IMG/VR virus record: IMGVR_UViG_3300046777_001314 | Location: 1-60,654 of that record | Length of the DNA stretch: 60,654 nucleotides | Strand: one strand, 5' to 3' | From: a virus | Shown here: one piece after another, positions 6,210-16,400 of the stretch | How positions within the stretch are numbered: position 1 is the first letter of the stretch | How the letters are laid out: every line of letters begins with the position of its first letter | Position numbers and translations under genes: made by a program | The notes under the pieces: model-generated | The model's database searches: none | What the model saw: the letters and a program-made list of their open reading frames with translations, nothing else | What the model was told of the DNA's origin: nothing

Positions 6210-8597
6210 ATGGCAACAGTCAACAAAGACTTTAAAGTAAAGAATGGACTCATCGTTGAAGGTACAACTGGTACCATTAACAACTATGACATTCTAACAA
6301 AAGATCCAGACGATCAGACCTACATCATTGGTCTTATTGGTGGATCAGCATCATCAAATAATGATCCAGACACAGTAGTTCTTCGTGATGAAAATGGAGA
6401 TTTTGCTGCTAACGTAATCACAGCAGAAGATCATTTTGTTGGAAATCTTACTGGTGATGTAACTGGTACAGTATCAGACATTTCAAACCATAATACAGAT
6501 GACCTTTCAGAAGGTACAACAAATAAGTATTACACAGATGGTCGTGTTAAGGATGTTCTTACAGGATCTACACAAACCAATATTTCTATTACAGAGGTTG
6601 GCGGAGTTCTTCATATTACCGCTGAAAATGGCGTAGCAGACTCAACAACAGATAATCTTGCAGAGGGTACTACAAATAAGTACTTTACAGAACAGCGTGT
6701 TCGTGACACACTTTCTGGTGGAGATGGAATTGCATTCAATTCTACTACAGGAGATATTTCTGCAGATCTTGGTACAGGACTTAACATTGATGGTTCTGCA
6801 AAGATTGCAATTGATCGTACAACTGTTGATGCTTGGTATGATGCTGCAGGTTCAGCATCATCAGTAGCAGGAGATCTTACAACACACATTAATGATACAT
6901 CTACACACGGTGTAACTGGCGACATTGTTGGTACATCAGATTCACAAACACTTACAAATAAGACACTTGAAGGAACTGTATATCTTGGTTCTGCAAATAC
7001 AAACGATGCATACATTCAGACTGAAGTTGATGGTGCAGGAGACCTCACAGTTCATGCAGGTAACAACCTAACACTTTCAACATCTACTGGAGATATTGTT
7101 CTTAATCCAGATGGTACAGCATATGTTGGTTCTGCTTCAGCAGGCAATGAAATTGCAACTAATTCATATGTTGACAACGCAGTTTCTGGTCTTAACTGGA
7201 AGCAGGCAGTAAATCTTCTTGCTAATACAGATGTTAATATGACTGGCGCAACAAATACTCTTGTAATTGATGGCCACGCAGCACTAGACTCTTCTGATAT
7301 TGGATATCGTATTCTTCTTACTAATCAAGACATAGATTCTGAAAACGGTATTTATTCATATACAGAAACATCTGGAACATATACTCTTGTACGTACAGAT
7401 GATGCAGATGCATTTGGTGAATTGGTTGGAGCAGCAGTCTTCGTAATGGAGGGTACAACATATGGTCAAACATCATGGGTACAGTCTAACCACTATCTAA
7501 CTGACTTTGCATCACAAGATTGGACACAGTTCTCTGGTTCGGGTTCTGTTGTTGCAGGAACAGGTATTACAGTAGATGGTCTTGAAGTTTCTGTAGATCG
7601 TACAACTGTTGATACTTGGTATGATGCAGCAGGAACCGCTACTTCAGAAGTTTCTACACATAATAGCCTAACAACTGGTGTTCATGGTGTAACTGGAAAT
7701 GTTGTAGGAACATCTGATTCTCAGACTCTTACAAACAAAACAATTGATGCTTCAAGCAATACACTTTCTAATATTGATAATTCATCACTTACAAATTCAT
7801 CAATCACAGTTAATGGATACTCAACTGACCTTGGTTCATCTGTAACACTTGGAACAGACGATGTTTCTGAAGGTACAACAAATAAGTATTACACAGATCA
7901 GCGTGTAAGAGATGTTTTGACTGGTTCAACCCAGACAAATATTTCAATCACTGAAGTTTCTGGACAACTTATTGTTACAGCAGAAAACGGTGTTGATGAT
8001 TCAACTACTGACGATCTTGCAGAGGGTGTAACAAACCACTACTTTACAGATGGTCGTGCAAAAGATGCAGCAGCAGATCTCTTGACAAATGCAACCCTTA
8101 CAAATATCTCAATCACTGGTACAGGCGCAGGCCTTACAATTACTGCTGAGAATGGTGTTGCAGACTCTGATACTGACGATCTTGCAGAGGGCACAACAAA
8201 CCTTTACTTCACAGATCAGAGAGCAGTGGATGCTCTTGAGGCAGTTGTTCCAAACTTTACAGCAGTTGAGGTTAACTCACTTGCAAAGCAGATTGCAGCA
8301 ACAACTGGTCTAGTTGCTACAGCATCAACAGTAACTGCATACTCTTTCTTCAAAGACGAATATCGTTCAGCGAAGTTTATTGTTAAGTGTGCATATGGTT
8401 CACATACAGAAGTTGCAGAGGTTCTTTTGACCCTTGATACTTCAGACAATATCGCTCTTACAGAGTATGCAATTGTTGGAACTAATGGTTCATCAATGAC
8501 AATTTCTGCTGATGTAAGCGGTACTGATGTAAGACTTCGTGTAACAACAGTCAACAATAACTCAACAGTTAATGTTGTCGGAACACTACTAGCATAA
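6210..8597 (+). CDS. Large modular tail fibre protein
   Basis: A 795-residue fibre. The N-terminus MATVNKDFKVKNGLIV is shared with the 152-residue protein at 8618-9076 and is probably the virion-attachment tag. The body is built from repeats of the type EGTTNKYYTDxRVxDxL followed by TNISITE and AENGVADSTTDN; at least five copies are visible. Pairs such as RTTVDAWYDAAG and RTTVDTWYDAAG, and SDSQTLTNKT twice, are further repeats. The C-terminal ~100 residues form a beta module shared with 5745-6191. Such fibres are trimeric and contact the host surface. It has an AAGGAG site and is codirectional with the next two genes. Confidence 0.85.
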   Translation: MATVNKDFKVKNGLIVEGTTGTINNYDILTKDPDDQTYIIGLIGGSASSNNDPDTVVLRDENGDFAANVITAEDHFVGNLTGDVTGTVSDISNHNTDDLSEGTTNKYYTDGRVKDVLTGSTQTNISITEVGGVLHITAENGVADSTTDNLAEGTTNKYFTEQRVRDTLSGGDGIAFNSTTGDISADLGTGLNIDGSAKIAIDRTTVDAWYDAAGSASSVAGDLTTHINDTSTHGVTGDIVGTSDSQTLTNKTLEGTVYLGSANTNDAYIQTEVDGAGDLTVHAGNNLTLSTSTGDIVLNPDGTAYVGSASAGNEIATNSYVDNAVSGLNWKQAVNLLANTDVNMTGATNTLVIDGHAALDSSDIGYRILLTNQDIDSENGIYSYTETSGTYTLVRTDDADAFGELVGAAVFVMEGTTYGQTSWVQSNHYLTDFASQDWTQFSGSGSVVAGTGITVDGLEVSVDRTTVDTWYDAAGTATSEVSTHNSLTTGVHGVTGNVVGTSDSQTLTNKTIDASSNTLSNIDNSSLTNSSITVNGYSTDLGSSVTLGTDDVSEGTTNKYYTDQRVRDVLTGSTQTNISITEVSGQLIVTAENGVDDSTTDDLAEGVTNHYFTDGRAKDAAADLLTNATLTNISITGTGAGLTITAENGVADSDTDDLAEGTTNLYFTDQRAVDALEAVVPNFTAVEVNSLAKQIAATTGLVATASTVTAYSFFKDEYRSAKFIVKCAYGSHTEVAEVLLTLDTSDNIALTEYAIVGTNGSSMTISADVSGTDVRLRVTTVNNNSTVNVVGTLLA
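6510..6539 (+). repeat. 30-base exact direct repeat, copy 1
   Basis: This stretch inside the fibre gene is identical to 7869-7898. It encodes the EGTTNKYYTD core of the fibre repeat unit. Confidence 0.85.
6636..6659 (+). repeat. 24-base exact repeat shared between two fibre genes, copy 1
   Basis: Identical to 9766-9789 in the neighbouring fibre gene at 9121-11232. It encodes the ADSTTDNL segment, showing nucleotide-level module sharing between separate genes. Confidence 0.85.
7869..7898 (+). repeat. 30-base exact direct repeat, copy 2
   Basis: Identical to 6510-6539 in the same gene, about 1.36 kb upstream. Confidence 0.85.
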
Positions 8598-8617
8598 TTA
8601 CTAAAGAGGAGTAAGAG

Positions 8618-9076
8618 ATGGCAACAGTTGATAAAGACTTCAAAGTAAAGAATGGGCTTGTCGTTGCAAACGGCGGTTCATTTGGAGGAACAGTCACTGT
8701 TGCCACTCCTACCCTTGGTACTCATGCAACAACAAAAGATTATGTTGATGCTATTGCTGGCTCACCGTCAGTTCCAGTATCAAGTGAAGCACCAGTTTCC
8801 CCAATTGAAGGAAATCTTTGGTATGACACATTAACAAATAGACTTTATGTTTACTATAATTCAGAATGGATTGCACAGGCTTCACTCGCTGACTCAGAAG
8901 TTCTTCAAGATCACATTCATGATACTGCAATTGATGGTTCAGGACTTATAGTAAGTATTTTTAAAGATGCTGGATATTATAATGAAGCGGGTACCCCATT
9001 AGATGCTGGTTACTACAATACTAACTCATGGTCAGCAACATGGGATGGCGGAATTGCGATAGATAATTTTAATTAA
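8618..9076 (+). CDS. Short fibre-type protein with the same N-terminal tag as the large fibre
   Basis: A 152-residue protein. Its first 15 residues, MATVDKDFKVKNGLV, repeat those of the 795-residue fibre, so both probably dock to the same virion site. The next part (PTLGTHATTKDYVDAIAG) matches the ATxxYVD linker common in phage fibres, and EGNLWYDTLTNRLYVYYNSEW is a widespread fibre beta element. The C-terminus is acidic and Tyr-rich. It follows an AGAGGAG site. It may be an adaptor or a second short fibre. Confidence 0.7.
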   Translation: MATVDKDFKVKNGLVVANGGSFGGTVTVATPTLGTHATTKDYVDAIAGSPSVPVSSEAPVSPIEGNLWYDTLTNRLYVYYNSEWIAQASLADSEVLQDHIHDTAIDGSGLIVSIFKDAGYYNEAGTPLDAGYYNTNSWSATWDGGIAIDNFN

Positions 9077-9082
9077 TTATCT
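9061..9082. repeat. 8-base perfect inverted repeat just upstream of a promoter box
   Basis: AGATAATT and AATTATCT flank a 6-base spacer and the right arm abuts the TGTTATAAT box at 9082. It could be an operator, but in AT-rich DNA a chance palindrome is also plausible. Confidence 0.35.
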
Positions 9083-9090
9083 GTTATAAT
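9082..9090 (+). promoter_or_regulatory. Extended -10 promoter TGTTATAAT
   Basis: Lies 30 bases before ATG 9121, 5 bases after the previous stop, with GTGAGGAG as ribosome site in between. Confidence 0.7.
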
Positions 9091-9120
9091 ATAACTAAAT
9101 ATACGTGAGGAGTATATAAT

Positions 9121-11232
9121 ATGGCAACAAGAATGCAACAGCGCAGAGGAACCGCTTCACAGTGGACAGGTGCTAATCCAATCCTAAATGCAGGTGAAAT
9201 TGGATGGGAATCAGATACTAATAAATTTAAGATTGGTGACGGAGTAAATCACTGGGCTGATCTAAACTACTTCGTAGATGGAGCAGAACTATCAAATATT
9301 ATTGATGGTGCCCCTGCACTTCTTGATACACTTAATGAATTGGCAGCAGCAATTGGTGATGACCCAGCATTTTTCACAACAGTTGCCACAAATCTTTCTA
9401 ACCATGAATCAGATACAACAAATGTCCACGGAATTGCAAATACAGCAGATCTTGCAACACAAGAATATGTTGATTTAGCAGTCGGAAATGCAGAAGTTGA
9501 CCAGTCAACACTTGCAGGAACAGGTATTGATTGGAACGTTGGAACATCACAGTTTGACATTGATTCAACAGTAGCAACAAAGACATATGCAGATGATGCA
9601 GTGTCAACACACTCCTCAGATACCACTTCTGTTCACGGTATTTCTGATACAGCAGAATTAGCAACAAAGACATTTGCAGCAGAACTCCTCACAAATGCTA
9701 CAAAGTCTAATATTACAATTACAGGCGATAAGAATGGTCTTACAATTACTGCCGAAAATGGAGTCGCAGACTCAACAACAGATAATCTTACAGAAGGATC
9801 TACTAACAAGTATTTCACAGACGAAAGAGCACAAGATGCTGTTGGAAATGCAGTTGGAACTGGTCTTACTTATACAGATGCAACTGGAGAAATTAAAGTA
9901 ACTCCAAATACATACGATGCATATGGAGCAGCCTCAACAGCAGAGTCAAATGCAAATTCATATACTGATACTGCAGTAAGCGGTATTTTAGATGGATCAA
10001 CCTTTACTGGAGTAGTTTCAGTTTCAGATACAACAGAATCAACATCAACAACTACTGGTGCAGTAAAAACTGCGGGTGGTCTTGGTGTAGCAAAGAATGC
10101 CTATATTGGTGGAAACCTAGTAATCTCTGGAGACTTCACTGTAAATGGAACTACAACTACCGTTAGCACACAGGACTTAGTTGTTCAAGACCCACTTATT
10201 TATGTTGGAGAAAATAATGCAGCAAACTCTGTAGATCTTGGTATTGTTGCATCATTTGATAATGGAACATATCAGCACACAGGACTTGTTCGTGATTCAT
10301 CTGACAATGCTTGGAAACTTTTCAAGGGTGTAACAGATGAACCAACAACAACAGTAAACTTTGCACAAGGATCACTTGATGATCTTCAGGTTGGTGGATT
10401 AGCAGCATCATCAATGACATTGGGTGGAATTAATGTTGCCACAGAATCATATGTTGATGGCGCAGTCAGCAACGCAGAAGTTGACCAGTCAACACTTGCT
10501 GGATATGGAATTGACTGGAATGTTTCTACATCACAGTTTGACGTTGATACAACAACTATCCAGGCAAGAGTAGCAGACGTATCTGATACAGAAATTGGAT
10601 ACCTTAATGGTGTTACTTCTGCAATTCAGACACAAATTGATTCTAAGGCACCTTCTGCATCACCAACAATTACTGGACATGCAACAATTGAAGGTGTAAC
10701 AGCAACAGGTGCAACAGGAACAGGAAAATTTGTATTTGATAATTCTCCAACACTTGTGACACCTGTACTTGGTGTGGCTACTGCTACATCTATCAACGGT
10801 ACAACAATCCCATCATCTAAGACTATTGTAGTTACTACAGATAAGTTGAGCGTACACGCTGCTACTACATCTGCAGAACTAGCGGGTGTTATCTCTGATG
10901 AGACAGGTACTGGCGCTCTTGTATTTGCTAATTCTCCAACATTGGTAACACCAGCACTTGGAACACCATCATCTGCAACGTTAACAAATGCAACTGGCCT
11001 ACCACTTAGCACAGGTGTGACAGGAACTCTTCCAGTTGCAAATGGTGGTACTGGACTTACATCATACACATCTGGTGATTTTATCTATGCAACTGGTTCA
11101 ACAACACTTTCTAAACTTGGAAAGGGATCTGCAAACCAAGTAATGTACATGAAGGCTGATGGTTCGGGACCAGAGTGGAGAACTGCAGCAGCAGGAGCAG
11201 CATTCAGCGAATTAATGTTGATTGGTGCATAG
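9121..11232 (+). CDS. Large modular tail fibre protein
   Basis: A 703-residue fibre. The N-terminus (MQQRRGTASQWTGANPIL, then EIGWESDTNKFKIGDG) is the widespread phage fibre start that reads 'grid of samples' in hyaluronidase-type fibres. Two copies of NAEVDQSTLAG and GIDWNV with SQFDxD mark an internal repeat. EGSTNKYFTDERAQDAV matches the repeat of the 795-residue fibre. The C-terminal third has SPTLVTPxLG repeated, then LPVANGGTGLTSY, a classic fibre ending before a short tip (AFSELMLIGA). Likely trimeric and host-contacting. It ends the first promoter-to-terminator block. Confidence 0.85.
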   Translation: MATRMQQRRGTASQWTGANPILNAGEIGWESDTNKFKIGDGVNHWADLNYFVDGAELSNIIDGAPALLDTLNELAAAIGDDPAFFTTVATNLSNHESDTTNVHGIANTADLATQEYVDLAVGNAEVDQSTLAGTGIDWNVGTSQFDIDSTVATKTYADDAVSTHSSDTTSVHGISDTAELATKTFAAELLTNATKSNITITGDKNGLTITAENGVADSTTDNLTEGSTNKYFTDERAQDAVGNAVGTGLTYTDATGEIKVTPNTYDAYGAASTAESNANSYTDTAVSGILDGSTFTGVVSVSDTTESTSTTTGAVKTAGGLGVAKNAYIGGNLVISGDFTVNGTTTTVSTQDLVVQDPLIYVGENNAANSVDLGIVASFDNGTYQHTGLVRDSSDNAWKLFKGVTDEPTTTVNFAQGSLDDLQVGGLAASSMTLGGINVATESYVDGAVSNAEVDQSTLAGYGIDWNVSTSQFDVDTTTIQARVADVSDTEIGYLNGVTSAIQTQIDSKAPSASPTITGHATIEGVTATGATGTGKFVFDNSPTLVTPVLGVATATSINGTTIPSSKTIVVTTDKLSVHAATTSAELAGVISDETGTGALVFANSPTLVTPALGTPSSATLTNATGLPLSTGVTGTLPVANGGTGLTSYTSGDFIYATGSTTLSKLGKGSANQVMYMKADGSGPEWRTAAAGAAFSELMLIGA
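9766..9789 (+). repeat. 24-base exact repeat shared between two fibre genes, copy 2
   Basis: Identical to 6636-6659 in the fibre gene at 6210-8597. Confidence 0.85.
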
Positions 11233-11274
11233 TACTTCAAAATAATTAGAGTACTAACTCTAAACTAAAGATTG

Positions 11275-11305
11275 ACACGCTCTTATTGAGCGTGTTTTTC
11301 TTTTT
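11275..11305 (+). terminator. Rho-independent terminator after the fibre cluster
   Basis: ACACGCTC (11275-11282) pairs with GAGCGTGT (11288-11295) over a TTATT loop and is followed by TTTTTCTTTTT. A weaker TTAGAG/CTCTAA hairpin lies just upstream (11246-11263). Confidence 0.9.
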
Positions 11306-11312
11306 AATTCTA

Positions 11313-11321
11313 TGATATACT
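11313..11321 (+). promoter_or_regulatory. Extended -10 promoter TGATATACT for the reductase
   Basis: Placed directly after the terminator, 59 bases before ATG 11381. The predicted start point is about 11328. Confidence 0.7.
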
Positions 11322-11327
11322 TAACAC

Positions 11328-11348
11328 TACTTTGGAAATTACAAAGTA
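11328..11348 (+). promoter_or_regulatory. Leader hairpin at the predicted 5' end of the reductase message
   Basis: TACTTTG and CAAAGTA form a 7-base-pair stem with a 7-base loop beginning at the expected transcription start. The arrangement matches that of the lysin gene at 4927-4947. Confidence 0.5.
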
Positions 11349-11380
11349 CTCAACTTATTTTTGCTATGAAAGGTAAATAA

Positions 11381-13414
11381 ATGTCAGAAACCGTATTCTC
11401 TTTTCGTCTTTCAGATGAATTTGTAAATAAATATAATAATGTTCCAAGCCCTTTTGGGTTCTCAGATGCAGGGTCTAACTCGCTAGGAGAGATTACATTT
11501 ATTCGTACATATTCTCGTGTTAAAGAAGATGGAACTAAGGAGCGCTGGCATGAGGTTTGCCGTCGTGTAATTGAGGGTATGTACTCAGTACAGAAGAACC
11601 ATGCCAAGGATAACCGTCTACCATGGAATGACAATAAGGCACAGAAGTCTGCTCAAGAGGCATTCCAAAGAATGTTTGAATTAAAGTGGACCCCACCAGG
11701 TCGTGGTCTTTGGGCATTTGGAACACCTATGACTATGGAAAAGCGCAACTCTGCTTCTCTTCAAAACTGTGCAATGGTTTCTACTCGTGATATTGATCGT
11801 AATGATCCTGGTGCCCTTTTTGCTTGGGTAATGGATGCATTAATGTTGGGTATTGGAGTAGGCTTTGATACCCTTGGACAAGATAAGCAAATGTCTATTT
11901 ATGCTCCTACAGAACCAGCATCAATCTATGAAATTCCAGATACCCGTGAGGGATGGGTAGAATCTGTTCGTCTTTTGATTAATTCATTTTTGCGACAGAA
12001 CCAGCCAATTCAAGAGTTTAACTATGATCTTATCCGTCCTCTAGGAGCCCCTATTAAGGGCTTTGGAGGCGTTGCAAGCGGTCCACAGCCACTTATTGAT
12101 CTACATACACGCATTCGTAATGTAATCGGTTCTAGAGCAGGAGAAGCACTAGACAGTCGTGCCATCGTAGACATTGTAAATCTTATTGGTACTTGTGTTG
12201 TTTCTGGAAATGTTCGTCGTTCTGCTACTCTTGCTTTGGGTACACCAGAAGATGAAGGCTTTATTAATCTTAAGAATCCAGAAGTATTTCCAGAAAGAAA
12301 TTCATACGATCCAGAAAAACCAGGTTGGGCATGGATGAGTAATAACTCAATTGCTGCTGAGGTTGGAACAAAGTATGAAGATTATGTAGATTTAATTGCA
12401 GACAATGGAGAACCAGGTTTTATCTGGCTTGATGTTGCTCGTAATTATGGCCGTCTTGCGGATGCTCCTGATTATAAGGACACTCGCATTATGGGCTTCA
12501 ACCCTTGTGCGGAGCAGCCATTGGAAAGTTACGAATTATGTACACTTGTAGAAGTGCATCTTAATCGTCATGAATCCAAGGAGGACTTCCTCAAGACGTT
12601 GAAATTTGCTTATCTTTACGGAAAGACTGTAACATTAATGCCAACACATTGGCAACAGACAAACGGTATCATGCAGAGAAATCGCCGTATTGGAACATCT
12701 CTTACAGGTATTGCCGCATTTGCTGATGAGCATGGTCTTCCAACAACTCGTGAGTGGATGGATGAAGGCTATAACACAATTCGTAAGTATGATCATCAAT
12801 ATTCAGAGTGGCTTTGTGTTCGTGAATCAGTTCGTGTAACAACAGTGAAGCCATCAGGATCTGTATCACTTCTTTCTGGTGCTACCCCTGGAGTTCACTG
12901 GGGCCCTGGTGGAGAATTCTATCTTCGTGCCATTCGTTTTGGTAATCAAGATCCAATGCTTCATTTATTTAAGGCAGCAGGGTATAAAATTGAAGATGAC
13001 CTAGTTTCAGCAAATACATCAGTAGTTTACTTCCCAGTGGCATCAGGACATAAACGTTCTGAAAAGCAGGTTAGCCTATTTGAAAAGATTGGTTTGGCAG
13101 CAACTGCTCAAAAGTACTGGTCAGATAATGGTGTCTCTGTAACTCTATCTTTTGACAAGGAAGAGGAGAAGAAGTTTGTTGCTCCAGCACTAAATATGTA
13201 CGAGGGACAGTTAAAAGCAGTTTCATTCCTTCCAATGGGAAATAAGACATACCCTCAGCAGCCTTATACAGAAATCACAAGAGAAGAATATAACTCATAT
13301 GTAGGCAAGATTGGCAAGATTGACTGGTCTGCTATTTATGATGGTGTAGAAAATCTTGAGGCTGCTGGAGAAGCATATTGCTCAACTGATGCTTGTGAGA
13401 TTAAGTTTTATTAA
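11381..13414 (+). CDS. Adenosylcobalamin-dependent (class II) ribonucleoside-triphosphate reductase
   Basis: A 677-residue enzyme that reduces ribonucleotides to deoxyribonucleotides for phage DNA synthesis, using adenosylcobalamin to make a thiyl radical. It resembles the monomeric Lactobacillus leichmannii type. NPCAEQ at 374-379 holds the N-x-C-x-E active site: Cys376 is the likely radical Cys and Cys387, eleven residues on, a redox Cys; the other redox Cys is about 130 (SLQNCAMVS). The C-terminal CSTDAC pair (667, 672) is the swinging re-reduction pair. It is a single-gene unit with its own terminator upstream, promoter, leader hairpin and GAAAGG site, set among structural genes. No second subunit or thioredoxin is seen in the window. 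Confidence 0.92.
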   Translation: MSETVFSFRLSDEFVNKYNNVPSPFGFSDAGSNSLGEITFIRTYSRVKEDGTKERWHEVCRRVIEGMYSVQKNHAKDNRLPWNDNKAQKSAQEAFQRMFELKWTPPGRGLWAFGTPMTMEKRNSASLQNCAMVSTRDIDRNDPGALFAWVMDALMLGIGVGFDTLGQDKQMSIYAPTEPASIYEIPDTREGWVESVRLLINSFLRQNQPIQEFNYDLIRPLGAPIKGFGGVASGPQPLIDLHTRIRNVIGSRAGEALDSRAIVDIVNLIGTCVVSGNVRRSATLALGTPEDEGFINLKNPEVFPERNSYDPEKPGWAWMSNNSIAAEVGTKYEDYVDLIADNGEPGFIWLDVARNYGRLADAPDYKDTRIMGFNPCAEQPLESYELCTLVEVHLNRHESKEDFLKTLKFAYLYGKTVTLMPTHWQQTNGIMQRNRRIGTSLTGIAAFADEHGLPTTREWMDEGYNTIRKYDHQYSEWLCVRESVRVTTVKPSGSVSLLSGATPGVHWGPGGEFYLRAIRFGNQDPMLHLFKAAGYKIEDDLVSANTSVVYFPVASGHKRSEKQVSLFEKIGLAATAQKYWSDNGVSVTLSFDKEEEKKFVAPALNMYEGQLKAVSFLPMGNKTYPQQPYTEITREEYNSYVGKIGKIDWSAIYDGVENLEAAGEAYCSTDACEIKFY

Positions 13415-13423
13415 TCCTTAGCC

Positions 13424-13432
13424 TGCTATAAT
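13424..13432 (+). promoter_or_regulatory. Extended -10 promoter TGCTATAAT
   Basis: Lies 17 bases before ATG 13450, with AGGAGA as ribosome site, 9 bases after the reductase stop. Confidence 0.75.
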
Positions 13433-13449
13433 AGTGTGATAGGAGAATA

Positions 13450-16400
13450 ATGTCTAACGCATCCAATTTATATGCAGAAAAAGTGTTTGCAGAGCACCCA
13501 TTGGGTCTTTGGGCTTTAGACGACAAACTTGACTATATAAGTCTTATATCAGAAGCACAAAGAAACATTAGTTCTGCATGGGATGTTGAGAATGGTGGTA
13601 TTGAGGCAACTTTAACTCCACCATCGGGAGTACCTTTTCCAGATAGCACTACTACAACAGTATTTTCTCAGGTTTTTTTAACAGACACAAATGATGTAAA
13701 TTTTTGGAGTCCAGACCTAATTAACTTTACAAGTCTTGATCAGGACAAGGGAAGTTTTTGTGTAGGTTCTTATGTATATTGCGATAGCGCATACATGAAT
13801 TCTATTTCTATAGGATATGAATATACTGATCCAAATACTTTAGAGGTTACAAGAAACTATAAAACGTTTCAAACCTCTGTAACCCAGACTTGGCTTTTTA
13901 TTTCTGAGACATTTGAAATTCCAAACGTTAATGCACAACTAAGAGCATTTTTATCAATAAACGTTAGTTCTGGGGGATCAACAACAGAGGCGTATAGGTT
14001 TTATGTTAATGGAGTAACTGTTGGACAATGGTCAGAAGAATTTAACGCAAAATCTTTGGGTGTGTCTTATGAAACTATTCCTTTAGGTATTTCAACTTAT
14101 GGTGGACACAACGGAGTAAAAGCAAGTGCGTATGGATTAGAAGATAATCCAGGATATTATATTGCCTATCCAAATTTATTAGCAAGAAATACAAGCATCC
14201 CCATGGTATTTGGAGCATCAAACCTAACAAAACTTAGTCCTTCAAACACTGCATCTTTAATAGTCCCAGGAAAAGGTTTTTTAAATAAAAAGGGTCAGTT
14301 TCTTGATTACACCATAGAGTTTTGGGCAAAAATAAACTCAGACTCTGGAACAGATAAAAAAATATTTGGTCCCATATCTTCTACTGACGGACTTTATGTA
14401 AATCAAGGATTTTTAACTTTTGCTGTTGGAGATAATTTTGGTTCTCATTTTGTTGGTGAATGGTTTAGACCAATGCTTATACATATAAGAATAATTAAAG
14501 ATTCAGTTTCTGTTTTATTAAATGGAGAACAGGTTATAGCATTTAGCATAAATACAGATACCTTAGAATTACCAAATGAACTTGATCAAGATGGAAACAA
14601 TCAAGACTGGCTTGGTTTTTATTCGTATGAGGATGTTTTCCCATATGAAATTGACTGTGTTGCAATTTATCCTTATTCTGTACCGCTTAATATTGCAAAA
14701 AGAAGATGGGTTTATGGGCAAGCAGTAATATCTACAGAATCTATTAATTCTTCTTATAACGGAAGTTCTGCATTTATTGATTACCCATTTGCAAACTATA
14801 CATCAAATTATACTTATCCAAATTTTGCAAATTGGAATCAGGGAAGTTTTGATAACTTAAATACAACTGCAACATCTTTATCTACACCGTTATATAGGCT
14901 TCCAGAGATATTTACTGGATCAAAAACTTTACAAAATTTTTATGATGATAATCAGGCAATTCAGTCAGGTGCAAATAAGTTTATTACATTTAAACCAAAT
15001 TCAACATGGGAAGGTGTTCAGTCATACATAAACTTTCCATCTCTGAATATTCTAAACGATGAAGTGCATACGATTTATGGAATTTTTAGTTCAGATAGTT
15101 TGCTTTTAGAAGAAACTCTTTTTAAAATTTATAATACCTCAACAGGAAATTTTTTTGCTGTAAGAAAAGACTTAGATGAAATTCACTATTATTTAAATTA
15201 TAATGGACAAGAAGAAGAAATTTATAGATCTTCTGTTGTTCAAGAAGAAGAACTATTTGTTGCTGGTATTAATATAGATAGGCTTGTAAGTTCATTCGGT
15301 GGCAACGTTGCAACATTTTTTGGAAGCAAAAATAATTTAAGATTGTATGTTGCTGGAGAAGAAGATAATCAGTATTCATTTAATGGAAAAATGTATTCGT
15401 TTGGACTATCTACATCTTTTAATACTTCTACCATTAGTAATCATTTTTCAGAAAATGGTATTGCCTTACTTGATTCAACTGAAGAACTATTAGGGCATAC
15501 CGCAAGTTACACACTGCTTCCACTAGAAGAGTATGGGCTTTTCTACCTTGACATAGGTATTTCTGGATACTGGGAAGACTATTTGCCATTATCTTATTTT
15601 GGCAAGTATGTAAGTGGTAAGACTGGGAATTATTATTATGACTTAGACTTCTTACAGTTTAATATTGATTATCCAGCACCAGTTTCAGTAATTGAACATA
15701 TAACCGAGCCATACATAACATATAATACTGAAAATGCTTCAGTAAAAACATACATAACTTTTCAATATATTACAGACGGTGCTAATTCATTACAGGAAAA
15801 TTTTACAACAACCATACCAGTTTCTGAGTCAAATATTATAGATATTGATTTATATCCAAACTGGACAACAACAAAGTTTGAGGTTATTGATGGAACTCTT
15901 ATATATCCAAGTAAACTTATAGACTTCAATTCTTTAGCAATTGTTTATCATGTTGAGTTTGACTGTAAAGGAATTATTAAAAAACCAGTTCAAATTAAAA
16001 AATTAGAGTTAGCATCGCAAGCACTTAATGACAATTCTTTTAATCCAATTGGAACAAGATTTGGAATAAACTTATTTCCATATAAAAAGTCGGGAATTTA
16101 CTATGACTATAAATCAAAAAATCCATTCAGCATATATAAAGGAACAAGTCCATATTTATATTTAACTAGGGATTCTGGTATTAAGGTTCGTGGAGAATTT
16201 GATCCACAAACAAGCCGTGGCATTGCAATATCTATAAATGAATCAAAATCTAGTAGTTATCAGATTAACGCCATTCAGTTATGGATGAAATACGATAAGT
16301 CTATGTTTCCAGAAAATGAATTAGAACTTTTTGATATAAAGTATAAAAATGATACAATTAAGTTTTATTATGTATCAGACACCCTAAAAAGAAATCGTGC

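Noticed and set aside
6210-11232. A CRISPR-like or diversity-generating repeat array in the fibre region.
   Set aside because: The repeats are in coding frame, of uneven spacing, and there is no reverse transcriptase gene in the window.
11233-11380. A cobalamin riboswitch before the B12-dependent reductase.
   Set aside because: The predicted leader after the promoter is only about 52 bases and holds one small hairpin, far too short for the roughly 200-base riboswitch.
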